From an uncultured bacterium (lineage in GTDB: Bacteria > Planctomycetota > Phycisphaerae > Phycisphaerales > SM1A02): DNA of 55,932 bases. The translations under genes and the position numbers were made by a program. Location: the NCBI GenBank assembly GCA_903911205.1, contig CAIWCL010000214.1, positions 1 through 55,932 on the forward strand, written 5' to 3'. Positions 1 through 9,333 of this stretch are shown here, piece after piece (the stretch's first letter is position 1; each line of letters begins with the position of its first letter). The notes below the pieces were generated by a model that was given only the letters and a program-made list of their open reading frames with translations, had not been told where the DNA came from and made no database searches.

Positions 1-2
1 AC

Positions 3-998
3 CAGAAGCAGTACTGGGGCACGCCCGAAGCGGTGGTGTGCATCTACGTCGCCGTCGGCCAGAAGGACTCGACCGTCGCCGGCGTCGTCGAAACGCTCCG
101 CAAGAACGGCGCGCTTGACTACACGATCGTCGTCGTCGCAGGCGCGTCGGCTGCTGCTCCGCTCCAGTACATCGCTCCATACGCGGGTTGCGCGATGGGT
201 GAGTACTTCATGTGGCAGGGTAAAAACGAAGGGAAGGAAGGCAAGTCGCCGAAGCACGTCCTCTGCGTCTACGACGACTTGTCGAAGCAGGCCGTTGCGT
301 ACCGCGAACTTTCGCTCCTCCTCCGTCGTCCGCCGGGTCGCGAAGCGTACCCCGGTGACGTGTTCTACTTGCACTCCCGTCTCCTCGAGCGCGCAACCAA
401 GCTCTCGAACGAAAACGGTGGCGGTTCGCTCACCGCGCTCCCGATCATCGAAACGCAGGAAGGCGACGTGTCGGCATACATCCCGACGAACGTCATCTCG
501 ATCACCGACGGCCAGATCTACCTCCAGCCGGAACTCTTCTCGGCCGGTATTCGTCCCGCCATCAACGTCGGTATTTCGGTGTCGCGCGTCGGTGGTAACG
601 CGCAGATCAAGGCGATGAAGGAAGTCGCCGGCTCGCTGCGTCTTGACCTTGCCGCGTACCGCGAACTCGAAGCGTTCGCGCAGCTCGGTACCGACCTTGA
701 CCCCGCGTCGAAGCGTCAGCTCGATCGCGGCGCACGCATGGTGGAATTGTTGAAGCAAGGTCAGTACAAGCCGTTCGACGTCATCGATCAGTGCATCTCG
801 ATCTTTGCGGCATCCAAGGGCTTCCTCGACGATGTTGCGATTCCCGCGGTGTCGAAGTTCGAAACCGGCATGCTCGAGTACTTCAAGACGCAGAAGAAGG
901 ATCTCCGCGACAAGCTCGTCGCTTCGAAGTCCTTCAAGGGCATTGAAGACGAGTTCAAGGCAGCCGTCGGCGCGTATAAGGCTTCGTTTCGTGCTTGA
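3..998 (+). CDS. atpA: F0F1 ATP synthase subunit alpha, C-terminal part (5' truncated by window edge)
   Basis: Reading frame open from base 3 ([29 protein letters not shown]...); [26 protein letters not shown] and [10 protein letters not shown]...[17 protein letters not shown] are typical AtpA segments. Confidence 0.97.
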   Translation, partial: QKQYWGTPEAVVCIYVAVGQKDSTVAGVVETLRKNGALDYTIVVVAGASAAAPLQYIAPYAGCAMGEYFMWQGKNEGKEGKSPKHVLCVYDDLSKQAVAYRELSLLLRRPPGREAYPGDVFYLHSRLLERATKLSNENGGGSLTALPIIETQEGDVSAYIPTNVISITDGQIYLQPELFSAGIRPAINVGISVSRVGGNAQIKAMKEVAGSLRLDLAAYRELEAFAQLGTDLDPASKRQLDRGARMVELLKQGQYKPFDVIDQCISIFAASKGFLDDVAIPAVSKFETGMLEYFKTQKKDLRDKLVASKSFKGIEDEFKAAVGAYKASFRA

Positions 999-1163
999 GC
1001 GTTCGCGAGTTGCGGGCGGCTAAAGCTTCGCTTCAGGTGCCCGCTTCGCTCACTTTGGCGTGATTCGCGCCAAAGGTCGCCGCCGCAGCGGCGACCGCAA
1101 GAATGACGACTGCTTCGCAACTTGCTCGCTCAGGCGGGTAGGACGCGAATGAAACAGAATCTC

Positions 1164-1200
1164 ACACGCCGCGCGATGCACTCGTGCGGCGTGTTTCTTT
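1164..1200 (+). terminator. Rho-independent-like terminator downstream of atpA
   Basis: acacgccgc...gcggcgtgt 9-bp inverted repeat followed by ttcttt. Confidence 0.7.
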
Positions 1201-1262
1201 GAGCGCAGTCCGCGCGCGAGTCGCCAGTCGACGAAGTCGAACCGATTCATCACGCCGACTCC

Positions 1263-2192
1263 TCACACCATCGTCGCAAGGCCCTGCTCGAGATCGACTG
1301 CGGCGGTGAAGCCGAGCAGTTCGCGTGCACGCGTCACCGTCGCCACGCTGTGGCGTACCTCACCGGCACGCGGCGGTTGGAAGTCGAATTGCGCGCGCTT
1401 CCCCAGCACGCGGCCGATGGTCTCGGCAAGCACGCGAATCGACGTCGCGCGGCCGGTTCCCACATTCAGTACCGCGCCACCGAGGCGTGCAGGCGCCTCA
1501 ATCGCCGCGATCACCGCGCGCGCGGCATCGCTCACATGGACGAAGTCGCGCGTCTGCTCGCCGTCGCCGAAAATGATCGCCGGGAGGCCAGCCGCGATGC
1601 GGGTCATGAATCGTGGGATGACAGCCGCATAAGCGTTGTTCGGATCCTGTCGCCTGCCGTACACATTGAAGAATCGCAGCGCTGCCGTATCGATCGCGCG
1701 TGGTTCACTCGATTCCGCCGCGAGCGCGCGCAGCATGCGCTCACACTCGACTTTTGTCGCACCATATGGCGACATCGGGCGAGGCTCCATCGCTTCGTCG
1801 TGCGGAGCGTCGTGATCGCCATACGCACTTGAACTTGCGGCGAACACGATACGTGCAACTCCGGCACGTCGCGCTTCCGCGAGGAGCGTTGCAGTACCGC
1901 CGACATTGACGCGTCGATAGAGTTCCTCCGCGGCCATGCTCTCGGCGACACTCGACCGTGCCGCCAGATGCGCGATGGCTGTTGCGCCATCAACCGCGCG
2001 AGCAACCGCAGCGCGCGATTCGATCGAGCCTTCGACCACCTCGATCGAACTCCACACACGCGCCAGATTCCCAGCATTTCCGCTCGAAAAATCATCGAGA
2101 ACACGCACGCGTCGGCCGCGTTCCACAAGGGCTTCGCAGAGATGCGAACCGATGAAGCCGGCACCGCCTGTGACGAGAATGACCCCGCTCAC
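1263..2192 (-). CDS. NAD-dependent epimerase/dehydratase (UDP-glucose 4-epimerase-like SDR)
   Basis: ILVTGGAGFIGSHL Rossmann motif, YGATK catalytic motif, RFFNVYGRRQDP; GTG start at 2192 overlaps the upstream stop (GTGA). Confidence 0.9.
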   Translation of the reverse strand: MSGVILVTGGAGFIGSHLCEALVERGRRVRVLDDFSSGNAGNLARVWSSIEVVEGSIESRAAVARAVDGATAIAHLAARSSVAESMAAEELYRRVNVGGTATLLAEARRAGVARIVFAASSSAYGDHDAPHDEAMEPRPMSPYGATKVECERMLRALAAESSEPRAIDTAALRFFNVYGRRQDPNNAYAAVIPRFMTRIAAGLPAIIFGDGEQTRDFVHVSDAARAVIAAIEAPARLGGAVLNVGTGRATSIRVLAETIGRVLGKRAQFDFQPPRAGEVRHSVATVTRARELLGFTAAVDLEQGLATMV

Positions 2193-2839
2193 GCGCGTTG
2201 CTCCGTTGTGGGTTGCATGATCGCGCGCGCAAGCACTTCGAGCGCTGCATGCACGCCCCGTGCAGTCGTTTCTGCATCCATCGATGGTCCGCCGCGCACG
2301 GCCGCTTGTTCCGGAAGTTGCGGAATGTGCACGAAGCCCGCGGCGGCGCATGGCGCGCCGTTGAGCAATCGGAACATGAGCTCGTTGCAGAGGAAAGTGC
2401 CTGCGCTGAGCGAGAGTTGCGCCGGAACGCCCGCCGATTCGCATGCGGTAAGCATCGCGCGCAACGGCAGCGTTGCAAAGTGCGCATTCGGTGCGCCTTC
2501 GATGACGGTCGTATCGCTCAACTGCACGCCTGCATTGTCCGCAATGCGTGCATCACGCAGATTGATGGCCACGCGCTCGAAGTGGACGCGGTCGGCTTTC
2601 GCGTTCTCGCCAAGCGCAACGACTGCATCAGGACGCATACTTTCGAGAAGCGGAAGGAAGGTCGCCCATGCACTGCCCGCGCGCTCGCCAGTCACCACCG
2701 GAAGCGTGATGGAGATGCGCGAACCGATGGCGCACGGGGACTTCACAAGAAGCCGCGCGACTTCCATTGTGGGGTTCACAGCGCTCCCACCAAATGGCTC
2801 GAAACTTGTGACGAGGATACATGGCCGCGCACTACTCAC
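2189..2839 (-). CDS. pcp: Pyroglutamyl-peptidase I (pyrrolidone-carboxylate peptidase)
   Basis: ILVTSFEPFGGSAVNPT N-terminus and AGTFLCNELMFRLL Cys motif. Confidence 0.88.
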   Translation of the reverse strand: MSSARPCILVTSFEPFGGSAVNPTMEVARLLVKSPCAIGSRISITLPVVTGERAGSAWATFLPLLESMRPDAVVALGENAKADRVHFERVAINLRDARIADNAGVQLSDTTVIEGAPNAHFATLPLRAMLTACESAGVPAQLSLSAGTFLCNELMFRLLNGAPCAAAGFVHIPQLPEQAAVRGGPSMDAETTARGVHAALEVLARAIMQPTTEQRA

Positions 2840-3303
2840 TCGCCAATGTCCTCGGCCCAGAGGTCAGGCTTCTCGCGTTGCATGCGTTCCATGAGTGCGA
2901 TGCAGCGAGCGTCATCGACCACGAGCAATTCTGCGCCATTTGCGCGCATCCAATCTTCGGCGCCCATGAAGGTGCGATTTTCACCGATCACGACGCGCGG
3001 GATCTTGAAGAGGATCGCGGTGCCCGAGCACATGCAGCAGGGTGAGAGCGTCGATACAAGCGTGAGCGATCGCCAATCGCGTCGTCGACCAGCGCGACGA
3101 ATGCAGTCGACTTCGGCGTGTGCGGTGGGATCGCCAGATTGAACGCGTTGGTTGTGCCCAGCGGCGACCACGTTGCCGCGTGCGTCAAGCAGCGAACTCC
3201 CGATTGGGATGCCGCCTTCGCGCCAGCCCTTTTCAGCCATTTCAATCGCAGCGTCGAGGCCGCGTTGTACCCAAGTTGGATCGATGGACTTGCGCTGCAT
3301 CAT
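2836..3303 (-). CDS. Nucleoside/cytosine deaminase, Fcy1-like CDA fold
   Basis: HAEVDCIRRAG and SPCCMCSG zinc motifs; C-terminus ELLVVDDARCIALMERMQREKPDLWAEDIGE resembles yeast cytosine deaminase; start uncertain. Confidence 0.85.
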   Translation of the reverse strand: MMQRKSIDPTWVQRGLDAAIEMAEKGWREGGIPIGSSLLDARGNVVAAGHNQRVQSGDPTAHAEVDCIRRAGRRRDWRSLTLVSTLSPCCMCSGTAILFKIPRVVIGENRTFMGAEDWMRANGAELLVVDDARCIALMERMQREKPDLWAEDIGE

Positions 3304-3363
3304 CGGATGCTCATCGGTTCCTGATTGGTACACGCATGCATTTTCCGGAGAAATCGGCTTGTA

Positions 3364-5163
3364 TCACGGCAGGTTTCCGCGGTTCGGAAGCGGCGTCGCA
3401 CCTGCGTAGTCGCTGGAGCGGAGGATGTAGAGCGCGTGCTGCGCGCGCGAGCATGCGGTCAGGATCGCTTCAAACTCAACGTTCGGTCCGCTGCCCGTGA
3501 CATCGTGCAGAATCACCACTGGAACCTCAAGTCCTTTGAAGCGGTGCAGCGTTTCGCGACGGAGACACGGGCCGTGTTCAGGCGTTCGACGCGAAGCCTG
3601 CTCGAGCGAAAGAAGCGGAAGCTCGGCGAGTTCGGTGAGAGACGCAAGCGAGGTGCGCTCGTGACGGAACGGCGAGATGAGCACGATGTCGTCGGGGCGC
3701 ACATCTTCCGACTCGACAAGATGCCGCACGATGCGCTCGATCGCGTGGTGCACAGACGTTGTATCGCCCTGCGGGTAACTCCAAACGACTACGGGCTGCC
3801 CGCTTCGCATGGATGGCGGCGCATGAAGCCCCCCAAGTCGTTCCGGGTGGAGCTCGCGCAGAAAGGCGGTAATCGACGCTGAGTTCCGCAGATTTTCGGA
3901 GAGCACAAGCGGCTGTCCGAAACGCGCTTCGATCTCATCGGTGGTGGCGCTGGTGTAGAGGCGCTGGTTCGGATCGTGGAAGAACGCAACGCGCGGTCGA
4001 GCGCGGTGGGTGGTGCGCGCGAGTGCGTCGACGGCATCGAGCATCGCGGGTGTGAAATCCTGGCCTTCGTCGATGACGATCGAGTCGAACTCGCCGAGGG
4101 CACCCGCTCGGGCTGCTTCGATGAGTGCCGTCACGAGCGCATCGAAGTGCGCTTGGCCCGCATCTTCTGGGGGAATCGCAGTATTCGTACTTGCGTGTGC
4201 CGCGGCGGCGGCGAGAGCGTGGAATCGCGCGACGACGAGCGAGCGTGTGCGGATCGAAGCGAGTTGGGTTTCGGGGCGCGTCGGATCTGCGCGCAGGCGT
4301 GCGGTGAGTGACGCCGCGAGCGGAATGTTGTAACAGAGTACGAGCGTTCGCAGCCCGTCCGCGTGGTCGTTCGCGGCGCGACGTAGTGCGGCGTAGGTCT
4401 TGCCGGTTCCCGGGAAACCGCGCACATGCAGGCGATCGATCGTGTGCGCTGCGTCGATGATCGATCGCACGGGCCGCAAGATGTCGGTTTCGATGGCGCG
4501 CGCTTGGCGAATCTCATCTCGGACGCCGAGTCGCGTGCGGGTTTCGGGCAGGATGTGACGTGCGACGAGTTCGGGGACGCACGAGTCGTCGCCGCAGGCG
4601 ACCTCGGGGTAGCGCGCGGCGAGCGCGTTGAAGAGATCCTCGATGTTCGCGAGCAGTCGCGCGGGATCGTTGCTGACGCGGCTATCGAGGACGTGGCCTT
4701 GCGCATCGGGCGGCAGTGAATCGGCACGGATTTCAATATCCGGAGTCGCGATGAGCCAGCCGTGGAGGTATGGCGGATGCGTCTTGTCGTGGAGTGCCTG
4801 TGACGCAAGCAGGTTGACGAGCGCGTACATCGCAGCGATCGCTTGCTTCGGTGCGCCGCGGCCGTCGCGGCGAATCTGCGTACCAACGCGACGATGCCAA
4901 CCGTTCGTCGGGTCGAAGCGGTAATCGCCACCCTTTACCTCGATGACAAGCATGCCGCGCGTGGGATCGATGACGAGGAAATCGATCTCGCGGGTGCCGA
5001 CGCGGTCGGGATCTTGGACGAGGAGATTTTGGACGACCGTCCACGGTTGGTCGACGAGTGCGGCTTCGAGCATGCGCCGAAATGCGAGCTCGGGCTCGTT
5101 GGACGGGCGTGTGGCGCCTTCGGGCCAGATTTCGTCAGGAATGGCCGGGACGAATGTCGCCAT
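3364..5163 (-). CDS. NERD (nuclease-related) domain plus UvrD-like superfamily I helicase
   Basis: REIDFLVIDPTRGMLVIEVKGG NERD motif; RGFPGTGKTYAALRRA Walker A; DSIVIDEGQDF Walker B; C-terminal helicase motifs. Confidence 0.85.
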   Translation of the reverse strand: MATFVPAIPDEIWPEGATRPSNEPELAFRRMLEAALVDQPWTVVQNLLVQDPDRVGTREIDFLVIDPTRGMLVIEVKGGDYRFDPTNGWHRRVGTQIRRDGRGAPKQAIAAMYALVNLLASQALHDKTHPPYLHGWLIATPDIEIRADSLPPDAQGHVLDSRVSNDPARLLANIEDLFNALAARYPEVACGDDSCVPELVARHILPETRTRLGVRDEIRQARAIETDILRPVRSIIDAAHTIDRLHVRGFPGTGKTYAALRRAANDHADGLRTLVLCYNIPLAASLTARLRADPTRPETQLASIRTRSLVVARFHALAAAAAHASTNTAIPPEDAGQAHFDALVTALIEAARAGALGEFDSIVIDEGQDFTPAMLDAVDALARTTHRARPRVAFFHDPNQRLYTSATTDEIEARFGQPLVLSENLRNSASITAFLRELHPERLGGLHAPPSMRSGQPVVVWSYPQGDTTSVHHAIERIVRHLVESEDVRPDDIVLISPFRHERTSLASLTELAELPLLSLEQASRRTPEHGPCLRRETLHRFKGLEVPVVILHDVTGSGPNVEFEAILTACSRAQHALYILRSSDYAGATPLPNRGNLP

Positions 5164-5210
5164 CACTCGAGTGTAACGGTGCCTGGCACGTGCCGTGCAC
5201 CGTTGAAATT

Positions 5211-5244
5211 GAAAGCGGCCCGCGCTGTTGCGCGGGCCGCTTGG
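5211..5244. terminator. Strong hairpin terminator between ftsK and the NERD-helicase
   Basis: gcggcccgcgc-tgtt-gcgcgggccgc perfect 11-bp stem. Confidence 0.65.
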
Positions 5245-5268
5245 AGGCTTCACATTGTGACGACTTCA

Positions 5269-5316
5269 CCCCGTCATCCCGTCACCCCGTCATCCCGTCA
5301 CCCCGTCACCCCGTCA
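5269..5316. repeat. 8-bp tandem repeat (YCCCGTCA)x6
   Basis: ccccgtca tcccgtca ccccgtca tcccgtca ccccgtca ccccgtca read directly. Confidence 0.95.
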
Positions 5317-5340
5317 CGAACGGCGCTGCACGACGCACTC

Positions 5341-8055
5341 TCACTCTTCATCGTGGAACTTCAGCGCATCGCTGTCGGCGTCGGAGTTGTCGTAGTGCGA
5401 CTGGAACACCGTGCCGCTGCGCTCTTGCTCATCGCGCAGTTCCTGCATGCGCTTCCATTCGTCCATGGTCACGATGACTTCGCGCGCGACCGAACCCTTG
5501 TGCTCGCCGAGGATGCCCGCGAGGCCCATCTGGTCGACAAGCCGTGACGCGCGGCCGTAGCCGATCGCCAAGCGTCGCTGAAGGAGCGACACGCTTCCGC
5601 GGCCCGATTCGATGATGATCTCGACGGCCTTGTCGAAGAGTTCGTCGCGCTCGGTTTCGACCGCGCCGCCTTCGCCTGCATCGCCTGAGCTGCCGCTGTT
5701 CGCCACCTGTCCCGAGCGGATGGTGAGGAGCTGACGCTCGAAGCTTGGCGCAGCAACCGTCTTCAAGAACTTCGTGACCGCGCGGGCTTCCTTGTCATCG
5801 ACGAGCGTGCCTTGGCAGCGGCGCGCGTCGGTCTGGCTCGGCGTGACGACCAACATGTCGCCTTGACCAAGCAAGAGTTCCGCGCCCTTTTGGTCGAGCA
5901 CGATGCGGCTGTCGGTACCCGACGCGACCTTGAAGCCGACGCGGCAGGGCATGTTCGACTTGATGAGGCCGGTGACGACGGTCGCCTGCGGACGCTGCGT
6001 CGCGAGGATGAGGTGGATACCAACCGCGCGCGCCTTCTGTGCGATGCGCACGATCGATTGCTCGACCTCCTTGTTCGTCATCATGAGGTCCGCGAGCTCG
6101 TCGATCACGAACACCATGTACGGGAGCTTCTTCGGCACCTTCGCCCATTCGACCTCGTCGGCGGGGGCGATGGTTTCCTTGAGTTCCGTCTCGCTGAGCG
6201 CGTTGAAGCCCTTGATGTCGCGGACGCCCGCTTCCTTCAGGAGTTCGTAGCGCTCTTCCATCTTGTTGACGGCCCATTCGAGGATCGCGGCTGCCTTGCC
6301 CATCTCGGTGATGACGGGGCAGGCGAGGTGCGGGATCTCGCTGAACTGCGCCATTTCGACCATCTTTGGGTCGACGAGCACGAGCTTGAGTTCATCCGGA
6401 CGCTTCGTGTAGAGCCACGACATGATGATCGTGTTCATGCAGACCGACTTACCAGAGCCGGTCGTACCCGCGATCAGCATGTGCGGCATCTTGGTGAGGT
6501 CGAGGACAAGCGGCTCGCCCGCTGAATCCTTGCCAAGGAACATTGGCAGCATCATGCCGGACGCATGTCCGCTCGACATGAGTTCCTTGAGGCGGACCTT
6601 TTCCTTCTGCTTGTTCGGAACTTCGATGCCGACCGCGGTGCGGCCGACCATGTTCGGAATGATGCGCACGTTCGGTGCTTGCAGCGCGCGGGCGATGTCC
6701 TTCGAAATCGTCTCGAGGCGCGCGACGCGCGTTCCCGCGGCGAGTTCGACGGAGTAGAGCGTGACGACGGGGCCCGACTCGATGTGGGTGATCTCGCCTT
6801 CGAGGCCGTAGGTTGAGAGCGTGCGTGTGAGCAGTTCCGCCTGCTCGCGGACGTACGCTTCCATCTTCTCGCTGTAGTTGCCTTCGGGTTCTTCGAGGAG
6901 TTCGAGCGTGGGGAACTGGTAGCCCTCGTAGTTCTCGGTGCGCGGGATGTCTTCGTCGCGCAGTTTCGTCGGAGCGGTCTTCGCGGTCATCTTGATCGGG
7001 AGCTTCTCGATCTTCGCGCGGAGTTCGTCTTCGGAAAGCGGAGCGCGTGCGTCGCCTGTCTCGGCGACAGGCTTCGTTTCGGTGATGGCGCTGGTCGAAG
7101 TCGGGGTCGAGGTCGAAGTCGAGGTCGAAGTCGAGGTCGAAGGGACATCCAGCTCGTTCGACTCCTCTTCGCTGTCGATCTCATCGCTGTCCTCAAGTTC
7201 GCTCGTGCTTTCGTCATCAAGAAGATCGTCGTCCGCATCGACTTCTGTGTCTTCCTCAGAGTCTTCTGCATCAACCTCATCCGCTTCGACAGGCTTCGCG
7301 ACCGCCACTGCCGGCCGTGACGACGAACGGCGCGCCGCTGATGGACGACGCGCGCCTGCCACCGCCGGTTGCGGGAACATCGCGGAGAAGCGCTCGCGAA
7401 GCGAGACGAACAAACCTTTCCAGTCGTACTCCCATACGGGCGCAAGGAACGCAAGCGATCGCTTCATTGCACCTGGCAACATCGCAACCAACGCATCCGC
7501 GGCGACGATGGCACCGACCGCCAGACCCGCCAGGAACGCGATGGACGCGCCAACAGGGCCGAAGCGCGCATGCATCTCGTCGGCAAAGAACATCGGAACG
7601 AGTCCCGCGTCGACACCGGTGAGCGGGCCGACCGTTGGGAACCACTCCGCGTGCAACGCGCCAAACGCACACATCGCGATCAAGCAGCCGACAAAGCGCA
7701 CGAAGGGATGCGCGATCGGTCGACCGACCGCCGCGAAACCGAGCAGCACGCCGAAGTAGGCGACCGGAATCCACACGCCGAACCCGAGCGTCGAGTAGAG
7801 CCAGTACGCCGCCGCTGCGCCGAAGCGGCCGCAAAGGTTGAGCGGAGGGTCTGTTGGTGTCGCGACGACGTGCGTCGGCCAATCGGTCGACCGGAAGCTC
7901 GCGAGGCTCGCGAACAAGCACACGTAGAGTGCTGCGAGCAGCACCCAAACGATGCGACGACGGTTGAGGTCGCCGTCGTTGGCGGGAGTGGTTCCATCCG
8001 TATCAACCTCAGCCGCGCTTGCGCGCGTTGAGCCATTCCGAGCAGTCTTTGCCAT
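5341..8055 (-). CDS. ftsK: DNA translocase FtsK/SpoIIIE
   Basis: PHMLIAGTTGSGKSVCMN Walker A, VFVIDELADLMM Walker B, HLILATQRP, C-terminal winged-helix gamma domain; N-terminal TM segments; ATG at 8055. Confidence 0.95.
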   Translation of the reverse strand: MAKTARNGSTRASAAEVDTDGTTPANDGDLNRRRIVWVLLAALYVCLFASLASFRSTDWPTHVVATPTDPPLNLCGRFGAAAAYWLYSTLGFGVWIPVAYFGVLLGFAAVGRPIAHPFVRFVGCLIAMCAFGALHAEWFPTVGPLTGVDAGLVPMFFADEMHARFGPVGASIAFLAGLAVGAIVAADALVAMLPGAMKRSLAFLAPVWEYDWKGLFVSLRERFSAMFPQPAVAGARRPSAARRSSSRPAVAVAKPVEADEVDAEDSEEDTEVDADDDLLDDESTSELEDSDEIDSEEESNELDVPSTSTSTSTSTSTPTSTSAITETKPVAETGDARAPLSEDELRAKIEKLPIKMTAKTAPTKLRDEDIPRTENYEGYQFPTLELLEEPEGNYSEKMEAYVREQAELLTRTLSTYGLEGEITHIESGPVVTLYSVELAAGTRVARLETISKDIARALQAPNVRIIPNMVGRTAVGIEVPNKQKEKVRLKELMSSGHASGMMLPMFLGKDSAGEPLVLDLTKMPHMLIAGTTGSGKSVCMNTIIMSWLYTKRPDELKLVLVDPKMVEMAQFSEIPHLACPVITEMGKAAAILEWAVNKMEERYELLKEAGVRDIKGFNALSETELKETIAPADEVEWAKVPKKLPYMVFVIDELADLMMTNKEVEQSIVRIAQKARAVGIHLILATQRPQATVVTGLIKSNMPCRVGFKVASGTDSRIVLDQKGAELLLGQGDMLVVTPSQTDARRCQGTLVDDKEARAVTKFLKTVAAPSFERQLLTIRSGQVANSGSSGDAGEGGAVETERDELFDKAVEIIIESGRGSVSLLQRRLAIGYGRASRLVDQMGLAGILGEHKGSVAREVIVTMDEWKRMQELRDEQERSGTVFQSHYDNSDADSDALKFHDEE

Positions 8056-8238
8056 GGTCCTGATATCGGCTCGGCGGACGCGAAAAGCCCAAGGAACGCG
8101 AGGGCGATCTTGCCGCCGGTTCGGTCGCCCGCCGAACCGTCCGCGACCCGGCGGAACGGCCACCGTCCGACCGCTCGGTCGAGGCTGTGGATCCGCCAAC
8201 CTCCCCAACCGAGGCCCATTACCGCTACCTTCTCCGCC

Positions 8239-8643
8239 ATGCACTTTCGGCTCGTCGACCGGTTCCTCGAACTCACCGATTCATCCGCCGTCGCCGTCAA
8301 AAACGTGACGGCGGCGGAGGAGTACCTCCAGGATCACTTCCCGGGCTTCCCGGTTCTGCCCGGGGTCTTCATGGTCGAAGCGCTGACCCAAGCCGCGCGC
8401 GCGGTCATGGAGAAGCGCGGTACGCCCCGGATGGTGCTTGGAGAGGTGAAGGCTCTTCGCTACGGGAGTTTCGTTCGTCCGGGCGAGACGCTCAAGGTCG
8501 AAGTCACGTTGGAGAAGACGAAGGACGACGGAACCGTCGTGTTCAAGGCACAGGGAACGGTCTTGCGAGGCGCGTCAGACCCAGCCGCCCCGGCCGAAAC
8601 GGCCGTCGCGGGCCGCCTTATACTGCGCCCCCTCCGAAACTGA
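8239..8643 (+). CDS. FabZ-like 3-hydroxyacyl-ACP dehydratase (hotdog fold)
   Basis: FRLVDRFLEL..VKNVTAAEEYLQDHFPGFPVLPGVFMVEALTQAA: catalytic His and Glu context conserved. Confidence 0.88.
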   Translation: MHFRLVDRFLELTDSSAVAVKNVTAAEEYLQDHFPGFPVLPGVFMVEALTQAARAVMEKRGTPRMVLGEVKALRYGSFVRPGETLKVEVTLEKTKDDGTVVFKAQGTVLRGASDPAAPAETAVAGRLILRPLRN

Positions 8644-8773
8644 AGTTTCGGGACCTGCTGTACAAGTCGTACACGCTGCGGGCATCGGTCGAGAAGTCCT
8701 CGAGTGATGCGTTGATTGAGCACCTTGCGTAATGCCGCCCAATCTTTCCTTGGGCGCGATTGTGGAGACCGTG

Positions 8774-9178
8774 ATGGCCAAGAGCCGCGAAGACATCGAA
8801 GCCGACGTTCGTGACGTACTTGTGGATGCCCTCGGAGTGGATGAGGACGATGTTGTTCCCACCGCCACCCTCAAGGGTGACCTCGGCGCTGAGAGCATCG
8901 ACTACCTCGACATCGTCTTCCGCCTCGAGAAGAAGTTCTCCACGCCAGAGAAGCCGTTCAAGATCGCGCAAGGCGAACTCTTTCCCGAGAACCTGATGAC
9001 CGATCCGACGCTCGTTGAAAACGGCAAGGTGACGGCGAAGGGCCTCGCGCTTCTGAAGGAGAAGGTTCCACACGTGGCGCTGGGTGGCTTCGAGTCCGAT
9101 CCGGACATCACGAAGTTGCCGACGCTGTTCACTGTGAAGAGCCTGTGCGATTTCGTCGAGCGCAAACTCAAGAATTGA
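8774..9178 (+). CDS. Acyl carrier protein-like, with extended insertion
   Basis: DLGAESIDYLDIVFRLEKKF phosphopantetheine site; 134 aa, longer than a canonical ACP. Confidence 0.88.
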   Translation: MAKSREDIEADVRDVLVDALGVDEDDVVPTATLKGDLGAESIDYLDIVFRLEKKFSTPEKPFKIAQGELFPENLMTDPTLVENGKVTAKGLALLKEKVPHVALGGFESDPDITKLPTLFTVKSLCDFVERKLKN

Positions 9179-9333
9179 TTTCGGGAGTTGCGTCTGAGGA
9201 TCGGTTGCCCGATCGTTTGCTGGGTTGAGCGCGTGGCCGAGTTCTCGCGCTTGCAGCACAGGTGAAAGCACACGTCATGCTCGCTTGCATCATCGTTGGA
9301 TGTTGCGGGCTCGTTTTGAATGGAGTCGTCGAG

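Noticed and set aside
788-1120. Minus-strand ORF sharing GRRCGG-LWR--RQSER with ORF 17454..17942
   Set aside because: Shared peptide is a translation of the dispersed intergenic element, not a conserved protein; the similarity is reported at DNA level instead.
7092-7143. STSTSTSTSTPTSTS repeat in FtsK
   Set aside because: Ordinary low-complexity linker between the TM and motor domains; kept only as another example of 12-bp periodicity.
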